A stretch of 64,000 nt of DNA, from contig VSJF01000009.1 of NCBI GenBank assembly GCA_009739215.1, positions 1,240,001 through 1,304,000 of the forward strand, read 5' to 3'. A program made the position numbers and the translations under genes. The notes beneath the pieces are model-generated. The model was given only the letters and a program-made list of their open reading frames with translations. It was not told the DNA's origin and did not search any database. Of this stretch, positions 1-11,026 are shown piece by piece. Each line of letters opens with the position of its first letter. The first letter of the stretch is position 1. The stretch comes from Floccularia luteovirens. Taxonomy: Eukaryota; Basidiomycota; Agaricomycetes; Agaricales; Squamanitaceae.

Positions 1-862
1 AACATGCTCAGCATCTGGATTTTGCAATCTCTTGAGTGTCGACAGTTTGAGTTTGTCACCATCAAGTGTTGCAGATGAAATTTCTTGAATAAATTGCTAT
101 GAAAGTTTGATGTTTTCAATGCAAGACTCAGGAGTAACTTGCACATCATCATCGCCAGTGAAGAGTGCTGGTGCAGTATTCTGTTCATCGAGAGCAGCAA
201 GAAGAGCAGCATGAGCACAGGCATCTCCAATATGCTCTTGAATGGCCTCAGCATCACTGTCAGAGTCAATATTACTTGTCTCAGAGATGTCAGAGTCTCT
301 GGACATTTCTGGGACTTGCGAACTATCAGAAGTATCTGATTTCTAGTCCAGAAGGATATCAATGTCATGAATAACAGTGATACCAAAGGATCCCTTACCT
401 CACTTGAAGCATGTATAGGCCCCTTGCATTCTTGTGTGAAATTATCTTCCTGACATAGTAGAAAATCTCTCATAGAGTGATCTTCACTTTTGGTAGCTTG
501 AGCATTCTCAAAAAAAATATTATTACAAAATACAGGGATATGTGTTAGTGTACTAGACATACCTGGTTTTCATCAATTACTCAATGGCATTTCACAGGTT
601 GTGGAAGGGTGTTAGGTTCTGAATGGCTTGATAAGGCTCCAAAATCTGAATTTGTTCCTTGATTATCAGATTCAACATGCATTGATGATCCAGGTTGTCG
701 TGCTGCCTGCTTTAATGCCCTCCACTCTGGAAAGCTGAGTATCTTGGATGGAACCTTGTTGGGAACAAGCAGGCGATGGGTGCACTCAGTGGTTGTAGAA
801 ACAAGCTTGCCCTGACACTTGTTATAGTGGCATGGAACACGCCTCGGCTCCTGTCTATTCAT
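1..862 (-). CDS. 5' part of a DNA-transposon-associated ORF (tnp2/CACTA-like), runs off left edge
   Basis: The reading starts at an ATG at 862 (MNRQEPRRVPCHYNKCQGK). Phase-consistent splices then join a block at about 510-411 (NAQATKSEDHSMRDFLLCQE), a block from about 345 to 107 rich in Asp/Ser (SNIDSDSDAEAIQEH), and a last block before the edge (EISSATLDGDKLKLSTLKRL). From memory, the short Cys/His N-terminus, acidic spacer and 'EISSATLD.GKL' segment resemble the leading part of proteins encoded next to tnp2-type transposases of CACTA/EnSpm elements in Agaricomycetes. The catalytic part would lie left of the window. No terminal repeats were recognised. It could also be a host protein of unknown function. 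The gene sits beside a heavily rearranged island, which fits a mobile-element neighbourhood. Confidence 0.4.
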
Positions 863-1084
863 TTGCAGTGAAATTGGTCAAAGAATGTAGAATTATTTCA
901 CGAAATCAATATGCTACAAAACAGAGGTGAAGTGAAACATAGGTGCTAGCAAAGCTTAGATTTGGTCTGAGTTTTGCTGGAATGTCCATTTCAAGTCAGA
1001 ATTGCTGAGTTGCCACTCAGCCACAAGTAGTAACTACCGGCAATGTCCAGGACTGTCCAGCTAACTCCAGAGCACGTTTTCACT

Positions 1085-2856
1085 GGGGTTTACTATTAAA
1101 CCGGATTTATTAACATCGAATTGATACGCGCTTGTTTTGGATACTGGGAATTTATGTTAAGGACAAGAATTGCAAGCCCATTCGTTTCTGGGAATATAAC
1201 AAATAGATTCCCGCACACCAAGATTTTAGATTACCGGAATAGCCGAACAACAGCACTACTCTGTTTGTATTCTTCTTTTGTATTTTACACACCAATTCGA
1301 GGTAAATCTGGGTACTGTTTATACAGTAAGCTGTAAGGACCATTGTTGGCATGTTTTGACACATTCTCTATTATAATGTGTCACCTTGATCACGTTTAGC
1401 ACCTACTCCCGTCTTCCAGAGCCTAGCGCTATCCCCTACAAGAAACTCAGATGACCTACACCCCATTATGCGTGCATACGACCACTCACAAGTCCTTGGG
1501 TTGGAGACACTCTTGGTACGAGCGATTCATATCTTATTGCAGACCTTCTTCCTGCTAAGCTCGTACAGACAATCAATTGGTTTACTTCATTGAAAGATCA
1601 AATGACAAATGATGCAAAACAGTGCTAAGAACGTTGCATAGGTTTACACATGATTATATGGTTTGCTATGTAGGTGGTGAAGTTCCTAACTGGTGGCCGT
1701 GCAAGGTGAAATGGGTGAAGATGGTGGGTGAGCGACACAAATGCAAAAATGGTTCCCAATTAGTGACTGTTCCTTTTAGTCACCCTACATATCGCCACAC
1801 AGCAGAGGAATCATTGCCCCTTTCAACATATTCTCCAACAATCCAGCTAAACTGAAACCATGTCGAGAAGGTATGCATTGCTCTCATGTCGTGAGAAGAA
1901 AAATAAACTGACAACTACAAAAATGGATCGGTTAATAACTATACTGTTCTAATCCAATACTACTGCACAAGTAAAAATTACATCTCTGAGCATTCAGATA
2001 AAACTATCGTTGTCATTCTCGGTTCCAATATTGTCAATGTCTCCCTTGGCTAACAACGCGTGATACTCTACGTCTCAAAAAAGATGCAGTGCAACAACAA
2101 ATCACGCAGCCAACAAATAGAGACTTCACCGACACCAATTCCAGGCCAGCATAACGTATTCCTCTGCCACATAATCCCATGTTCGTACTAGGTCCCGGCA
2201 CGAACAAGCGTTGGTTGCATGGTATTAAGGCTGATGGACGACCTCTAACGCTAAAGTTCCCCGAAAAACGTGGATCACGTATTAGGCCACCTTCCGACAT
2301 ATAGGAAAACTCCTTTGTACCAGTGCTCCACTGTCAAATCAACCCGATTCCGGCACCAACACATCCACACAACTCATATGGGGTTAAAGCGCACTTCGAA
2401 ATCCCGTGCCGACGCTCGTGCAGTAATACATGGGGGTCGGAAAGCTGCGCGTTTGAATAGAGGTATTTGGACAAGAAAATCACAAATCGGTATTTAGCTG
2501 GGATGCAATTTATGAAGGGCGGACCTTAGGTCACGTGAATCAATAAACGGTCCTTTTATGATGTTACAGCACAATTACCGTGCTTTGTTTTCGTTATCAA
2601 TCATCCACCATGGGTTTCCTGAAATCTCTCAAGGAGAAAATCTCAGAGCACAAAACTTCTTCTAGTTCTGACCTCCCAGAATGGGCGCCTGCCCCAGAGA
2701 TAATAGTAAGCCCTATTTAAGAAACCATTGAGATTACCATCTAATCATCTGAATGATTAGCACAAGTATGGAAAATGGAATGAGGCCCCAGAAGATGAAT
2801 ACGAAGCCGCTGAGATGTTCTGCAGAGAATGTCCACCCCAACCACCCAGACTCTTA
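1085..2856 (+). repeat. Left arm of a large imperfect inverted repeat
   Basis: This arm matches the reverse complement of 4992-6880. Homology starts near TTTACTATTAAACCGGATTT at the outer end and stops abruptly in the SPRY coding sequence after the ECPPQPP codons. It holds a decayed AlkB-like dioxygenase gene and the first exon plus the start of exon 2 of the intact SPRY gene. The copies differ by many substitutions and small indels, so the duplication is not recent or the left arm has decayed fast. Confidence 0.8.
1432..2530 (+). pseudogene. Decayed copy of the AlkB-like 2OG-Fe(II) dioxygenase gene
   Basis: This is the plus-strand counterpart of the intact gene at 5312-6462. The start region (CTACAAGAAACTCAG), the SPTIQL block and the iron-ligand segment SEHSDKT are recognisable. 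An in-frame TAA follows NVSLG just after the HxD motif. The region equivalent to the ATG start reads ATCCCCTA, and further stops and frameshifts fill the 3' half. The segment matching the distal-histidine region (ERWLHGI in the intact copy) is degenerate. It is directly followed by the intact SPRY gene, as the intact AlkB-like gene is followed by a SPRY fragment. Confidence 0.75.
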
Positions 2857-3616
2857 CCTTCAGAAGCTATTGAGAGGATCAATACTCTAGGGTGCAAGGC
2901 ATGGGGTATTGAGATACCAATTACCCCACGATTCTCGGGTCACATCCAGAATGAATCCAAAGGCGGACCGGGTGTCATCAAAGTGGAGACATATCCGACA
3001 TGTAAGGATGTTTGCTTATTGAGTGACATGCCTATCATGGCTGGTCTATACGACATCCGTGCAAAGACGGGTGTGTATTATGAAATTTTGATAAGAAAGA
3101 TGGACGGCATTATTGCTATTGGTATGTAAATGTTGTTCACAACTCATTACTTGTACCTGGCTAGAGAAACAAAGTCTAGGCACGTCTTGTCGCCCATATC
3201 CTGCGTGGCGTCTTCCCGGATGGAATAGGTTGAGTGCTGGATTTCACTTGGACGACTTTCGGAAATTTTTTGAGGATCCAGACGGTGGTCGGGATTATAC
3301 GGATGTGATAAACCGTATTAATTATGGCGATACTATCGGCTGTGGCTACGAATTTGCAACAGGAACACTATTTTACACATATAATGGGGTGCGGCTACCT
3401 CCCGCATTCATTGGGATATACTTACCCCGGCACCAATACGACGTATTCGCTGCGATTGGTGTTGAGGGATGTTGTGAGTTTGAGGTTAATTTCGGGGGTG
3501 ACTATTTTCGCTGGAAAGAAGGAAATGAATGGACGTGGCGAATAGAAGGGCATGTTGGAAATCTGGGTGGTAGCTCAAGCGGTTATGATGAAGAACTTCC
3601 ATCATATAATGGTTAA
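2610..3616 (+). CDS. SPRY-domain protein (intact copy)
   Basis: Three exons join in phase: 2610-2705, 2761-3121 and 3180-3616, giving 297 residues. The N-terminus MGFLKSLKEKISEHK is amphipathic and is followed by a Ser-rich stretch. From about residue 55 to 280 the protein has the layout of a SPRY (concanavalin-like beta-sandwich) domain: YYEILI, the pair RPYPAWRLPGWNRLSAGFHL, GDTIGCGYEF, GTLFYTYNGVRL, FAAIGVEG and FEVNFGG. SPRY domains mediate protein-protein contacts, as in RanBPM and Ear1/Ssh4 proteins, and no catalytic role is expected. A decayed AlkB-like gene lies upstream on the same strand, and a helicase 3' fragment converges downstream. The 5' part is copied at 4992-5228 and the 3' part at 11027-11390. 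No signal peptide or membrane segment is visible. Confidence 0.75.
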
Positions 3617-4386
3617 TTGATTGTGTGGAGCTCAACACGTTTTTCACCTCCTATAACTTCCAACAATGCTTCTTTACACGATGTACAAGAAGTCGAATGC
3701 TAATAATAAAGGTTATCACTAACGTATCAATATTGCATGAGTTTAAACTAACTTGCAATCTCGTACATACTCATGTCACACCTATCAATCTCTCAGTATT
3801 TCGCGAGTAATACCGGCTGCAGTTTGCTCGACTTCTTCTTCGGGATTAAGCGCGGGGCCAGTTGAACGTGCATGGAACTCGTACCTGTAAAACCGTCATA
3901 AGCTCTAGATCAAAAGTTCCCATGTCAATAGATTGAGTAATAACTCACTCTAACCGCGAAATATACTTCCCATCCGAAAACTCCATCCCTAAATCAGGTC
4001 CAACATACCTACACATCTGGAGAGATAAATCAATATTATAACCTCGGTTATGATATTAAACACTTGTTTAACTCACAATTTATTTCTGAGTGCGAACTGA
4101 AGGAAACTCTTCCAATGGGGATCGCATTGACTAAGAAGGACGATCAAAGGAGCCATATCACGGGTAATAGCAACATTCATCCTTGACAAATGCGAAAAAA
4201 AAGCTCAGCATGCCAATCGGATATAGACAAATTAAACCAAATGTAGATTACCATTCTCGTTCGTGTATCAGCTCAAATCCCTTCCTCATATTTTCGTCGA
4301 CGAAACGAGGATTCGATCGCACACACGACATGATAATAATCCTTCTTTCTCAGCTTTGATAGTCCTGCAGACTGGGTCAAGTGCAT
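3241..4386. repeat. Direct repeat, copy 1 (SPRY 3' part plus helicase 3' part)
   Basis: This segment aligns to about 11027-12190 in the same orientation, starting at TTCACTTGGACGACTTTCGG. It spans the end of SPRY exon 3, the short convergent intergenic gap and the last exons of the MOV10-like helicase with their introns. Copy 1 keeps SPRY whole. Copy 2 keeps the helicase whole. Confidence 0.8.
3785..4386 (-). pseudogene. 3' fragment of the MOV10-like helicase gene
   Basis: The minus strand encodes the helicase C-terminus down to the stop at 3785-3787. Matching blocks include the serine/arginine-rich turn before HERE, the MNVAITRA motif VI segment and the end FHARSTGP. Compared with the intact gene at 11568-15366, the fragment has a 16-nt gap near 4140, which shifts the frame after the ITRA block. 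It is cut off near 4386, where sequence of the AT-hook gene begins. It has no start or upstream motifs and is non-functional as a helicase. Confidence 0.75.
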
Positions 4387-4404
4387 GACCGCCACTGCTG
4401 GCCA

Positions 4405-4991
4405 TGCATTAGTATATTCGTTCCTTCCAGCAGAAACACTCCAGCAGATATACCCTTGGGAAATAGGGCTCCGTTAGGCTACCCAACAAAGAAAGCACGC
4501 AGTGTTGCTCAACGGCGGTCATCTACTCGGAAAGAAGGAGGTACCGTCTGTCAATCAGTTGTCTGTAGCTTGAAGAACCCCGCCCAGGAAAGGGAAGGAT
4601 CGAGAGCAGATATCACAGGATGTACAAAATGAGGAAATAGGTGTGTACTTGCTAGGAATTGTTCGTATAAATTTCCCATTTTGCAATTCAAGATGCAGAG
4701 GAACAACACCCCAAAAGCCGAAAACCGCGCACAAGCGGAAAATTCCAGCAGATGCGTCAATTATCGCACTGTCTGTCATTAAAACCTCACCTCTTTGCTA
4801 CTGGCAGACGATAAGACCAAAGCAAAGAAACGCAGCGGGCGGCCTCGTAAGAACCTCTATGTCCTGATCCGTAAGCTAGCACATGGCAGATCAAGCTACT
4901 ATCGGCCAGCAGGTCGGGCATGATAAGGGCGAGACCTCGGATGCAGGAAGGATGCTTCACAATTAAACCATAACGCCCCAGAAAAGTCCCA
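4405..4991 (+). pseudogene. Internal fragment of the AT-hook protein gene
   Basis: It corresponds to about 16080-16690 of the intact gene and begins at its exon-2 splice acceptor (CATTAGTATATTCGTTCC). Readable blocks are IFVPSSRNTPADIPLGNRA, VAQRRSSTRKEG and the exon-4 core AKKRSGRPRKN, where the AT-hook has drifted. Introns between the blocks are preserved, so this is a DNA-level copy. There is no start codon exon. It stops at 4991, at the breakpoint with an inverted SPRY 5' fragment. Confidence 0.7.
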
Positions 4992-5228
4992 GGTGGTTGG
5001 GGTGGACATTCTCTGCAGAACATCTCAGCGGCTTCGTGTTCATCTTCTGGGGCCTCGTTCCACTTCCCATACTTATGCTAATTAATGAGATGATTAGATG
5101 ATAATCTCAATGGTTTCTTAAGTGATGCTTACCGTCAACTGTGGGGCAGGCTTCCATTCTGAGAGGTTAGAACTAGAAGAAATTTTGTGCTCTGAGAATT
5201 TCTCCTTGAGAGATTTCAGGAAACCCAT
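4992..5228 (-). pseudogene. 5' fragment of the SPRY-domain gene, inverted
   Basis: The minus strand starts at an ATG at 5228 (MGFLKSLKEKFSEHK), has an intron like that of the intact gene, and continues through DEHEAAEMFCRECPPQPP to the breakpoint at 4992. The whole SPRY fold is missing. It lies just downstream of the intact AlkB-like gene on the same strand, mirroring the gene order at 1432-3616. Confidence 0.75.
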
Positions 5229-5311
5229 GGTGGATGATAGATAATGAAAACAAAGCACGGTAATTGTGCTGTAAAAAGACCTTTTATTATTAAAATTCAC
5301 GTGACCTAAAG

Positions 5312-6462
5312 TCATCCCTTCATTGCATTCGACTCTGAGAAGTTCAGTACATCAAATCCCTGACCATACACTGCGTCCCAGTTGAACACCGATTTGTGAT
5401 TCTCTTCTCCAAATGCCTCTATCAAACGCGCCGCTTCCTCACCTCCGTGTATCACAGCACGAGCATCAGCACGAGATTTTGAAGTCGCGCCTTGACCCCA
5501 AATGAGCTGTACGGGTGTCTTGATGTCTTGATTTGATGGTGGAGTAGTACAAAGGAATGTTCCAATATGTCGGAAGGTGAGGCTGATACGTGATCCATGT
5601 TCTTCTGGGAGCTTTAGTGTTGGAGGTCGTCCATCAGCGTTAATACCATGCAACCAACGCTCGTTCGTGCCGGGACCTAGTACGAACATGGAATTATGTG
5701 GCAGAGGAATGCGTTGTGCCGGCCTGGAATTTGGTGTTGAAGTCTTTATACTTGTTGGCGAGATTGTAGACTGGGTAGTTTGTTGCTGCACTGCATCTTT
5801 TTTTAGACGTAGGGTCATTACGCGTTGTGCGCCGAGAGAGACATTGACAATATTGGAACCGCGAATGACATCGATAGTTTTATCTGAATGCTCAGAGATG
5901 TAATCTTTACTTGTGCGGTAGTATTGGATTAGAACGTGATTAACGGGATGGTTGATAACCTATCCATATTTAGTAGTTGTTAGTTTCTTTTTCTCCCCAT
6001 GACAGGACAGGAATGCATACGTTTTGAACGTGGTCTCGGATTAGTTGGACTGTTGGAGAAAATGGTAAGAGGGGTGGTGACTCATCTGCTGGATGGCGAT
6101 ATACAGGGTAACTAAAGAATCAGTTCATCAATCGAGACTCTTTTTGCATTTGTGGTGACACTCACCTGCCATCTTCACCCATTTCACCTTGAACGGCCAC
6201 TAGTCTAGGTACTTCACCACCTATATAGGATCAGAATCATGTGTAAACCCATTCCAACATAATTACCACGGTGGTGCATCGTTTGCCATTTGACCTCTTC
6301 ATGAAGTAAACCAAGTGATGTCTGTGCGAGCTCAGGAGGAAGCAGGTCTGCAATAAGATATGAATCGCCTGTACCAAGGGCGTCTCCAACCCCAAGGACT
6401 TGTGGGTGGTCGCGTGCACGCCTGGGTGGAGTACGGGCCGTTTGAGTTTCTTGTAGAGACAT
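5312..6462 (-). CDS. AlkB-like 2OG-Fe(II) dioxygenase (intact copy)
   Basis: Four exons splice in phase on the minus strand: 6462-6267, 6220-6166, 6111-6021 and 5959-5312, encoding 329 residues. The start is the first in-frame ATG (MSLQETQTARTPPRRARDHP). The middle reads SYPVYRHPADESPPLLPF and then INHPVNHVLIQYYR. The iron site is visible as HxD in SEHSDKTID, with a distal His in ERWLHGI and the 2-oxoglutarate-binding Arg in SLTFRHIGTF. NVSLGAQRVMTLRLKK is a well-conserved fungal block. AlkB relatives oxidatively demethylate nucleic acids, and this fungal branch has no assigned substrate that I can vouch for. A SPRY fragment follows on the same strand. A decayed twin lies inverted at 1432-2530. 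Confidence 0.8.
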
Positions 6463-6880
6463 ACAGGATAATGCTAGGCTCTTCAAAGTTATATTCGATA
6501 GTTAAATGGAAGACGGAAGTTAGGTGATAAACGTGGGACATGTTATAATAGAGAACGAGTCAAAACATGACAATGGCCCTTACAGTTTACATTCTCACTG
6601 TATAGACAGTACCCTGATTTGCCTTGAATTAGTGTGTAAAGAATACAAAAGAAACAGGCACAACAACGGCAGCGCTGTTCGGCTATTCCGGTATATCGAC
6701 CTCAACTGAATCACCACATTCATCATGCTATTCTGCGCAAGTTGCGGGAATCTATTGGTCATATCCTCAGAAACTGGTCTGAACAAATGGGCTTGCAATT
6801 CTTGTCCTTATGAATTCCCAATATCCAAACAAGCACGTACCAGTTCGATCTTATAAAATCCAGTCCAATAGTAAATACAT

Positions 6881-8404
6881 ATTTGCAGATGACATCAAGG
6901 ACTAGATTGAAAAGGAAGGAAGTGGACGATGTGTTGGGTGGTGATGAGATGTGGGCACATGCTGACCAGACACAAGGTATTCCTGCTATCATTATGTCGT
7001 TGTTATCATCTGAATTGTTGCTTAGCATCTTGCGATAAATGCAATTTCGACCGTGCATATTTCTACCAACTACAAATTCGATCTGCAGATGAACCTATGA
7101 CAACTTGTACGTGACTCTCCACAAAAAACCATGACCTACACTTCTAAAAAGATGTCCCCTTACCCTCCTCCCTCTTTTTTCCTTGTTGCTAGTTTATCGG
7201 TATGTGATTTCAGATGACCTGGCTTTTGTTGCTAGCGAAACTGACAGAGTGAGGTAACCTGATTATGTAGATGTGTAAAATGTGCACATCAATGGCGCGA
7301 GAACTAAATTTAATGCGTAGGACCTCTTAAAGTACTCATTACAATCGAGATTCGAGAGGCTGCATGTAGGTATAGGAAATGCAAGAAATTTTTATCTCGA
7401 GTCAGGGGCCAGTCCAGGATATCGTTTACCAGGCATTCCATTTGCATCTCCTGCTACATCCAGCAGTGCGTCCTATAAAACTTCCAGCACGGAAAAGTAT
7501 AGTAGATGTCACACACACATATGCATGACAGAAGTGGTCTGGACAAGTGGATAAAGTTCTTATCCTTCCACTGATACACGATGGCATTCCTTCAAAGATG
7601 GTTTCAGCACAAGCACATGGGAAAACTGCTAAATCCTTCAGCTGTCGCATCTCTGAATCTCTGTATTAACTATTTATCTCTCGGAAAGGGGCACAACTTA
7701 TGGCCAATCACGTACAACCACCTCGTTCATCTTCGTAGACTCCTCATCCATCAGGTTTCGCACCAACAAACAAAAGATATTGTGCTTCGTAATACATTGA
7801 CAATTACACTCTCACATTCACAGAATTAACAAACTGTATGTCACGTCTGAAGAAGTCGACCTTAAAGTTCTCCCTTGATCCGGTGTCAAATAGCTGACAA
7901 TACTAAAATCTGTAATTGACAGGGGGCCTGTACATATTGACATACATGTCTCCATACTACAACAAATGCAACGCCCATAGACGCAATACACCGTCCTTCA
8001 CTGACATGGAAATAGAAAGAGAGCTTCAAAATCTCACAAGTCGTTGATGGTCTGCAATCTTTTTAAAACATTGTTTATCCATAGATTCCAATTGCTTGAA
8101 CTTTAACAAGGGCATGTCGTAGTTTTGCGAAAGCTGGAGTGTATTAATGGTCTCCTGACCGACATCAGGCACTGTCCAATGAAAATGCGGGACCATCAGA
8201 CCAGATGAAAACTGTTACACTCAAGTTAACAGGTAGTAGTACATACTCTTTCATCCAGGTTTACATCATCCAGGTTTAGAGTCCACGTTCGGGAACTATG
8301 AAAAGATGCGACGATGGATGACAACTACGACTAGATGATTGGATAGCATGTCCTCGGGGATGTTCAGTAGGTAGGTTGCAGGGTGTTTTGTTGGCAATGT
8401 CAAT
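6881..8404. other. Intergenic stretch without a recognisable gene
   Basis: Only short overlapping reading frames occur (for example near 7426-7829) and none has recognisable composition or splice support. It separates the AlkB-like promoter side from the 3' end of the inverted CRN copy. Confidence 0.5.
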
Positions 8405-10690
8405 CGCTAATGAAAATAGTGGAAGATGGTGAGAGGACCTGACAAAGAAAAGAAAAGAAGATATCATAAAATAAATAACAAGACCAGTCTAGAGACGCCG
8501 ACAAAGAAGATATTCTATTCCAATACAAGCTGTAGAATTCGGTAGTAAGTATAGCAACTGATATGTAGGAAGGAAAGACGACCAATATGGATAGATAATG
8601 GTTTCGATATATATCCCCATTTCTAATTTTACATCGAGGACCCTTCAAATTAGTGAACTATCTACCTAAAAAAAGGTAGCGAGAATATATCATCATCTTT
8701 AAGCCTCAGTACGAACTGACACTTTTTGAATACCAAAGTATCGCAGTCCTTCTTTTCTCCAGCTAAACCTTGCCTGTCCCCACGAATGAATTCATCTGCA
8801 TTGTCATCCGGCACGACAAATACAAGGGCCTACTTTCTATTCTTTGTCGGTCGAAGGCTCAACAGTTGTGTAGCATTCAAGACAAGGTGAACCTTTTGAA
8901 CCTTAACGTCCTGAGCCCTTTCACTCGGATTTTGAAAAAATAAGAGCTGGCCAAACTCTTTCATCGAAAGTATCGGGTTGTTGACCAATGAACCAACAGA
9001 GGGGAAGGTCCTGGATACGATGAAAGTATCGGGTTGTTGACCAATGAACCAACAGAGGGGAAGGTCCTGGATATTTGCCGGAGATAGCATGATTGTTTGC
9101 ATGCACATTTGACACGAGATTAGATGCGGAATTGGCATTGTCAAACTTGTCAACACGCGACGTATCGGGGAGGAGAACAATTTGGACCTTCTTGGGTTCA
9201 TTTATGGCCTAGCTAAGAACAGATAGTGTTGCACAGTAAAGCTTTGGAATGCGTTCGAAGAATGACTGATCCCGCTCCTCCCAGATTCATCCATAAACTT
9301 TGTGGCTGTTGGAGTGTTACCAATGAGACTTCGCAACTCTCTTATTTTTCTATGCTATGCTCGATGAACTGGTCCATAAGAAGGTCTATGACCCTATGTG
9401 GACTTGATATCGAGTGTGTGGTCGGTGTATAGACGTTCGTCCGGGGACACGAGGTTGAAGAGGTAATGATGCAGGTCCTTATTGGCAGGCTCAGGACTTG
9501 TAAAAGTTTCAATAAGTCTGTTAAAGAATTCGAGGGGTCTGACGACGCTTCTAAACAAATTCTTTGATTACATCCCACGACCTTCGTTGCCTCTTGGAGG
9601 CCCTTCAATTCGATTTTGTACTCGCTTAAAAAGACACTAACCAAAGATGAATCACCACTTTGAGTCTATTGGTAGATTATAGTACGAAAATGCTAATGCT
9701 GTAGCCAGAATTTCCTCCTAGTCCCAGTTGGTCAACACGTAACCTATTGAGCATTCCTTCATCCACTTCCATTGCCTGCAAGGCTTTGGCGGAGAAGTTA
9801 CCACCATCTTGAGACCGCGAATTCTCCGCAGCGATAAATTTGGCTCAGTACTTTTTTCATCAGCATCGACAAGATCTTTGAACAAGTAACCTTCGGAGGA
9901 ACCGAATCGTTCAGGGAGGCGCTCGATAGTATTCCTAATGCGGAATACAACTCCCAAATCATCTTGAAAAGATATCGGCTTTCCTTCAAGAAGATTGCGT
10001 ATAAGTCGTAAATACAGATACGCCATCTTTCCTAAAAATGCGCATCAATCCACTGTCAATTTTGTCCAGACATGGCAAGTGCAAAACCTATTCCGGGAGT
10101 CCGAGAAACCAGGGTAAATATGGTGGGCGAGCCTCGTTCTACAATGCTGTCCATAATCTCATAGTCGTCCCGCAAAATAGTGAGAGGAAGGATTCTCTTC
10201 AACGGATGCATTGATGTGAGGTCGACGTATCAGATACGAACAGGGAAATTGTTATCTTGAATGGTCGGTCCCAGCAGAAGGAATATCGCCATTTATTAAT
10301 GCTTTCGTAGTTTGACCATCGTCATTATCGCTATCACTGTCAGGATTCCAAAGAGTATCAGGAGGCTGGCGGTTCTCGTGAAGCCAAGCGAGCCAGGAAG
10401 TCTCTTTTTTCTTGGATAATTCTGCCCAAATCATTTTGTGATATATCTCGTAATAAGCTGTTAGATCATTATAGGTCATCAGCCGTCGCCATGACTGTTT
10501 GGTAGATCAGGTGCTTGATGCCTTTCCCCCAGAGTTTAGAATGCCAATCGAAAAGCCAATCATGGGCGGAGGTGTCCACACTAAGGCGGGGCGTTTATTC
10601 GGACCGACCTCTCGCATCCTCCGCGCTTGCAGTGGCAGAGTGAGCCGAATAACTGGGGTTTTTTTGTGCTGCGAATAGCATAACAGAGAT
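8405..10690 (-). pseudogene. Crinkler-type (CRN) P-loop protein, 5'-truncated copy 2
   Basis: The minus strand parallels 18345-20480 on the plus strand. Recognisable blocks in order are KRPALVWTPPPMIGFS, NDLTAYYEIYHKMIWAELSK, the ATPase segment LRDDYEIMDSIVER to TPGIGK, LYLRLIRNLLEGKP, VDADEKSTEPNLS and KGLQEATKVVGC. The header domain found in the other copy is missing. The P-loop reads RTPGIGKM across an intron where the other copy has GTPGIGKT, so the Walker A Gly and Thr are lost. A frameshift near the KRP block, a deletion after the VVGC block and a 57-bp tandem duplication near 8960-9075 also break it. CRN proteins are modular effector or conflict proteins. This copy is almost surely inactive. 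Confidence 0.7.
8961..9075. repeat. 57-bp tandem duplication inside the CRN pseudogene
   Basis: Two adjacent, almost identical units each contain GTATCGGGTTGTTGACCAAT and AACAGAGGGGAAGGTCCTGG. The other CRN copy has one unit at most, so this is a local duplication specific to copy 2. Confidence 0.85.
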
Positions 10691-10782
10691 ATGTATGATG
10701 TGTAATAAGGTTTGAAATAATAGTAGTACAAGGTAGTAGATAAAATAGATATCTTTGATTGTCGTGATCATTTGTTTGATAA

Positions 10783-10962
10783 TATTGGAAGGGCCGCTAA
10801 GCGGCCCTGCCAGACGACCATTCCAGACCGCCATTTATAACCTTGAGAGAAGTTCATCTGGTTAAAATCAAAAAGTCCAACTCTTCCTTCTAACGACAAT
10901 TTGAATGGTGGTACCAAACCCCTCAAGATCTCACCAGCAGCTTCTAACAAAAAATCCAAATA
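10783..10962 (+). pseudogene. 5' fragment of the helicase gene, inverted
   Basis: The plus strand here matches the minus strand of about 14868-15020 and includes the codons WKGRLA..PDDHSRP, TLREVHLVKI and the GGTACCAAACCCCTCAAGAT stretch. A stop and frameshifts follow. It is wedged between the truncated 5' end of CRN copy 2 and the SPRY 3' fragment. Confidence 0.7.
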
Positions 10963-11026
10963 TTATAAATGAATTCCACCAACAGCATACCCAGAACATT
11001 GACCCTAGACTTTATAAAAATGTCGT

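Larger units (their letters stand above)
4992..6880 (-). repeat. Right arm of the large inverted repeat
   Basis: This is the reverse-complement partner of 1085-2856. It carries the intact AlkB-like gene, its upstream region (about 6463-6880) and the SPRY 5' fragment. The 2.1 kb between the arms contains the rest of SPRY, the helicase 3' fragment and the AT-hook fragment. Confidence 0.8.

Noticed and set aside
2034..2300. Minus-strand ORF within the decayed AlkB-like copy
   Set aside because: It is the antisense shadow of the degraded plus-strand gene, and the matching frame also appears opposite the intact gene (5577-5903).
6759..7058. 99-codon minus-strand ORF upstream of the AlkB-like gene
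   Set aside because: Part of it lies in the repeat arm, but the other arm does not keep the frame and no domain or splice support was seen.
7426..7829. Overlapping ORFs on both strands
   Set aside because: No splice continuation, recognisable domain or second copy was found. They are treated as chance frames.
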